64,000 nucleotides of DNA. It comes from Apostichopus japonicus. Taxonomy: Eukaryota; Echinodermata; Holothuroidea; Aspidochirotida; Stichopodidae. The stretch is taken from NCBI RefSeq assembly GCF_037975245.1, contig NC_092570.1:17501-81500 (forward strand), read 5' to 3'. Positions 53,901 to 59,900 of the stretch are shown here, in pieces. The first letter of the stretch is position 1. Each line of letters starts with the position of its first letter. Position numbers and translations under genes: made by a program. The notes beneath the pieces are model-generated. The model ran no database searches and had not been told where the DNA came from. It saw only the letters and a program-made list of their open reading frames with translations.

Positions 53901-56900
53901 TGATATCTAAGTTATCGGGCAGTGTCCAAGGGAGGGTCTTGAGGTCGGCAGCAACCATATTAGAGAGTGTTGGCCAGACATGGACCGCAAAGCCTGGTAG
54001 CAAAGACAAGCAAGAAAAAAGAAGGTTTGTTTGAAAATAGTTTTATGGTGTCATCTCTTTTGTTAGACCTATGCACATAAACCTTGCACAAGATTTTGCT
54101 ATTTTGAATATATGTGTTGTTGTGTTTGGTAGTTTGCAGCAATATTATGGAGTTTTTGGTGATGATAGGGATCCATTCTCTCTTGATGCTTTTTGCATAA
54201 GTGTTGTTGGATTTTGCACCCAGTTTACCACTGCATAACCCAGGTTCATTTGTATCTTTTTTGGTTCATTACTTAAAATTTGCATATTTACAGATAAGGA
54301 CTAAACCACTTGAAGTAAAACTCATTGATAGGACACTTACATTGATTATTTATTGGTTGTAGCACTGATGAGCGTCTTTGCTCTGTTCATGTTTAGCCTG
54401 TTTGACTTAGTTTAATGCTTTAATTACAGTAATATGTATAAACAATATTAAAATATGTTATATTTAGTATAACAGATTGTTAGCATACATTTTGTTAGTA
54501 TACAGATTGTTAGCGTACAGATTGTGAGCATACATATTTTTAGCATACAGATTGTAAGTATACAGATTGTTGGGATATTGATTGGTAACATACACATTGT
54601 TAGCATACAGATTGTAAGTATACAGATTGTTAGCATACATATTTTTAGCATACAGATTGTTAGCGCACAGATTGTTAGCATACAGATTGTGAGCATACAT
54701 ATATTTAGCATACAGATTGTTAGTATACAGATTGATGGGATATTGATTGGTAACATACAGATTGTTAGCATACATTTTGTGAGCATACATATTTTTAACA
54801 TACAGATTGTTAGCATACAGATTGTTAGCATACATTTTGTTAGTATACAGATTGTTAGTATACAGATTGTTAGCATACAGATTATCAGCATACAGATTGT
54901 TAGCATACAGATTGTTAGCATACATTTTGTTAGTATACAGATTGTTAGCATACAGATTATCAGCATACAGGTTGTTAGTATACAGATTGCTAGCGTACAG
55001 ATTGTTAGCAAACAGATTGTTAGTATACAGATTGATGGGATATTGATTGGTAACATACAGATTGTTAGCATACAGATTGTTAGCATACAGATTGTTAGTA
55101 TACAGATTGTTAGCATACAGATTGTGAGCATACATATTTTTAGCATACAGATTGTTAGTATACAGATTGATGGGATATTGATTGGTAACATACAGATTGT
55201 TAGCATACAGATTGTTAGCATACAGATTGTTAGTATACAGATTGTTAGCATACAGATTGTGAGCATACATATTTTTAGCATACAGATTGTTAGTATACAG
55301 ATTGATGGGATATTGATTGGTAACATACAGATTGTTAGCATACAGATTGTTAGTATACAGATTGTTGGGATATTGATTGGTAACATACAGATTGTTAGCA
55401 TACAGATTGTTAGCATACAGATTGTTAGTATACAGATTGTGGGATATTGATTGGTAACATACAGATTGTTAGCATACAGATTGTTAGCATACAGATTGTT
55501 AGCATACAGATTGTTAGCATACAGATTGTGAGCATACATATTTTTAGCATACAGATTGTTAGCATACAGATTGTTAGTATACAGATTGTTATTATACAGA
55601 TTGTTGGGATATGGATTGGTAACATACAGATTGCTAGCGTACAGATTGTTAGCATACACATTGTTGGGATATTGATTGGTCACATACAGATTGTTAGCGT
55701 ACAGATTGTTAGTATACAGATTGTTATTATACAGATTGTTGGGATATGGATTGGTAACATACAGATTGCTAGCGTACAGATTGTTAGCATACACATTGTT
55801 GGGATATTGATTGGTCACATACAGATTGTTAGCGTACAGATTGTTAGCATACAGATTGTTGGGATATTGATTGGTAACATACAGATTGTTAGCATACAGA
55901 TTATTAGCATACAGATTGTTAGCGCACAGATTGTTAGCATACAGATTGTTAGCATAAATATATTTAGCATACAGATTGTTATTATACAGATTGTTGGGAT
56001 ATTGATTGGTAACATACAGATTGTTAGTGTATAGATTGTTAGCATACATATATTTAGCATACAGATTGTTATCATACAGATTGTTGGGATATTGATTGGT
56101 AACATACAGATTGTTAGTGTATAGATTGTTAGCATACATATATTTAGCATACAGATTGTTATCATACAGATTGTTGGGATATTGATTGGTAACATACAGA
56201 TTGTTAGCATACAGATTGTTAGCATACACATTGTTGGGATATTGATTGGTAGCATACAGATTGTTAGCATACAGATTATTAGCATACAGATTGTTAGCAT
56301 ACAGATTGTTAGCATACAGATTTTTAGCATACAGTTTGTTAGCATACAGTTTGTTAGTGTACAGATTGTTAGCATACACATTGTTGGGATATTGATTGGT
56401 AACATACAGATTGTTAGTGTATGGATTTGCCAATGGCCAGGACAAGGTCATAGTTTCTTCTATTCACTGAAGATAGTCCATTGCTGATTGATAACTTTTA
56501 TCTTCTATGTAGTAATCAAATGTCTTTAGCAAGTCCGCAGCCATTACTGTCCCTCGTATTGACATGCTTGAAAGGTCAGGATGATCAAAAGGAAGGACTC
56601 CTGACATCACTACAAACTCAGCTCACTCAGTTCTTACAGACACCCAAAGATGTAAGTAACTCTGGTTTTGTCACATACATATGTTAGAGCTTCAAGAACC
56701 TACCATGTGCTAAAGTTTTTAGCTTGTACTGGTTGTGGTCCCAATGTGGCTTCATTTAAGATTACACAAACAGGAGATCAAAGTTCATTTGGGGGATGAC
56801 ATGCCCAAACATGAAATCCTATAAAATGCTTCTTCTCCTAGGACTTTGATCTGGCCAGACAATTTGTAGTAGTGGTCAATTGGTGAAGGGTTACAAAAGT

Positions 56901-59900
56901 GGTACAAGGGTAAGAGGTAAATGGTTGTTTCAGGTCCTTATTAACTAAAGTATGAATATTTTTCAAGTGGATCTTTCTTTGACGTGAAACTATAGTTGAC
57001 CAAAGTTGCTAACAATAATCAGCTGATAGTGGGTTAAAGGAAAGGACACAGTAATGTGAGGTCAAAGGTCATATGATGCAGCAAAAAGGAAGAATACTTG
57101 AAACCTGCTGTTCTTCTTGAGGCTTGTTCAGATTTTCAACAACATTGCCTTAAAGAGCTCAGTCTATGAAGTGACAATATGCAGTACAGAAAGATAGTTC
57201 AGGGGTCATCTTGAGCTTGTTACAGAGGAAAACATGAAATTGGTTGTCAGTGGTCATCTTGAGCTTGTTACAGAGGAATACATGAAATTGGTTGTCAGGG
57301 GTCATCTTGAGATTGTTACAGAGGAAAACATGAAATTGGTTGTCAGTGGTCATTTTGAGATTGTTACAGAGGAAAACATGAAATTGGTTGTCAGGGGTCA
57401 TCTTGAGCTTGTTACAGAGGAAAACATGAAATTGGTTGTCAGTGGTCATCTTGAGCTTGTTACAGAGGAAAACATGAAATTGGTTGTCAGGGGTCATCTT
57501 GAGATTGTTACAGAGGAAAACATGAAATTGGTTGTCAGGGGTCATCTTGAGCTTGTTACAGAGGAAAACATGAAATTGGTTGTCAGGGGTCATCTTGAGC
57601 TTGTTACAGAGGAATACATGAAATTGGTTGTCAGGGGTCATCTTGAGCTTGTTACAGAGGAAAACATGAAATTGATTGTCAGGGGTCATCTTGGCTTGTT
57701 ACAAAGGAAAACATGAAATTGATTGTCAGGGGTCATCTTGAGCTTGTTACAGAGGAAAACATGAAATTGGTTGTCAGGGGTCATCTTGAGCTTGTTACAG
57801 AGGAAAACATGAAATTGGTTGTCAGGGGTCATCTTGAGCTTGTTACAGAGGAAAACATGAAATTGGTTGTCAGGGGTCATCTTGAGCTTGTTACAGAGGA
57901 AAACATGAAATTGGTTGTCAGGGGTCATCTTGAGCTTGTTACAGAGGAAACCATGAAATTGGTTGTCAGGGTTCATCTTGAGCTTGTTACAGAGGAAAAC
58001 ATGAAATTGGTTGTCAGGGGTCATCTTGAGCTTGTTACAGAGGAAAACATGAAATTGGTTGTCAGGGGTCATCTTGAGCTTGTTACAGAGGAAAACATGA
58101 AATTGGTTGTCAGGGTTCATCTTGAGCTTGCTACAGAGGAAAACATGAAATCGGTTGCAGTGCATGGTGATTGTTGTCAGCAGTCTTTGCACCCTCTCGT
58201 TAACAAGCCACGGCATCAGTGTTTGTTTTGTTGATGTCAAAAAGGTCAAGTGTTGTCATAGTATATGATAATAATGCCCATGATAAGTTAAATCCAGCCT
58301 GGGTCAAACTATGCTCAGGTTTGATCTCAATTAAGTGTTCAGAAATTTATGTTTAAGGGAAAGTAATTGTCAAAACTGTTTATGAAGAATGGGCTTGAGT
58401 CAGTACTTGCCTGCATTTAGTTGTTAAAGAGAATGTCTGATGGGTCTGTTACTCAATTGATATAAAGTGGGAGTACTGCAATGTAGTGGATGTATTCTGC
58501 CAATCACAACAGTTGGATTTCCTTGCAGGATTTTGACAAAGCCAAGCTAAACCTTTGAAGTTTAAAATTGTTTTTCTTCCAAAGGAAGTATGGCCTATGG
58601 GTTCAAGCTTCCATATTTGAAAGAGGACAGTTTTGTCACAAGCAACATGATGACAAATTGGGTTATTAACTGTTACACACACAGACAACATGGAATGGTA
58701 TCTTTCATAGAGTCACTTTATAAAAGTAAATTGAGCTTCAATATAGTGGTGCTCTGGTTCAGTTCATGTTTAATCTCCTTCCCAGGATCGATGGGAAGAT
58801 CCAAAAAGCCATCAGTTGATGCATGAAGCCCTTCAGCTGAGACTCAGCTTAGTAAGTTTCATTCTTCTTTCATTGTTGTACAGTTTTTATTTAACTTTGA
58901 GGATGATATATAGGCACAACATTAATGTTGAATAAATATGTTGTAAATGTTAGTAATCACTCCTGCCAGTCTAGGTGATATTTCTTACATTTATTTGTTG
59001 AAAAAGCAACAATTTTGTCTGAATTCTGAGAATGTGTAAAACAGTGAATTGATCTTTAATACATGGACTGAAAAGCAAACACATCATTAATTTAAATTTA
59101 ATGAACATTCCAGTCATTTTTGCATGTTTTAATGGTGAATAATTTCAAAATGGGTTATACTCATGTGTAAGGTATGGTTATACTCATGGGTTGTACTCAT
59201 GTGTATTGTATGGATTATGCTCATGGGTTGCACTCATGTGTATTGTATGGGTGATACTTATGGGTTGTACTCATGTGTATTGTATGGTTATACTCATGGG
59301 TTGTACTCATGTGTATTGTATGGATTATGCTCATGGGTTGCACCCATGTGTATTGTATGGGTGATACTTATGGGTTGTACTCATGTGTATTGTATGGTTA
59401 TACTCATGGGTTGTACTCATGTGTATTGTATGGATTATGCTCATGGGTTGCACTCATGTGTATTGTATGGGTGATACTCATGGGTTGCACTCATGTGTGT
59501 TGTATGGATTATGCTCATGGGTTGCACTCATGTGTATTGTATGGGTGATACTTATGGGTTGTACTCATGTGTATTGTATGGTTATACTCATGGGTTGTAC
59601 TCATGTGTGTTGTATGGATTATGCTCATGGGTTGCACTCATGTGTATTGTATGGATTATGCTCATGGGTTATACTCATGTGTATTGTATGGATTATGCTC
59701 ATGGGTTGCACTCATGTGTGTTGTATGGATTATGCTCATGGGTTATACTCATGTGTATTGTATGGATTATGCTCATGGGTTGCACTCATGTGTATTGTAT
59801 GGGTGATAGTTATGGGTTGTACTCATGTGTGTTGTATGGATTATGCTCATGGGTTGTACTCATGTGTGTTGTATGGATTATGCTCATGGGTTGCACTCAT

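Noticed and set aside
54448-56451. 667-codon minus-strand frame with NNLYANNLY-type repeats, and the plus-strand counterparts
   Set aside because: It is produced by a 15-bp tandem repeat that keeps several frames open on both strands. It lies inside a MED12 intron and has no splice or start evidence.
57159-58249. Four frames of 160-187 codons on both strands (16-residue repeats)
   Set aside because: 48-bp repeat artefact; equally open on both strands.
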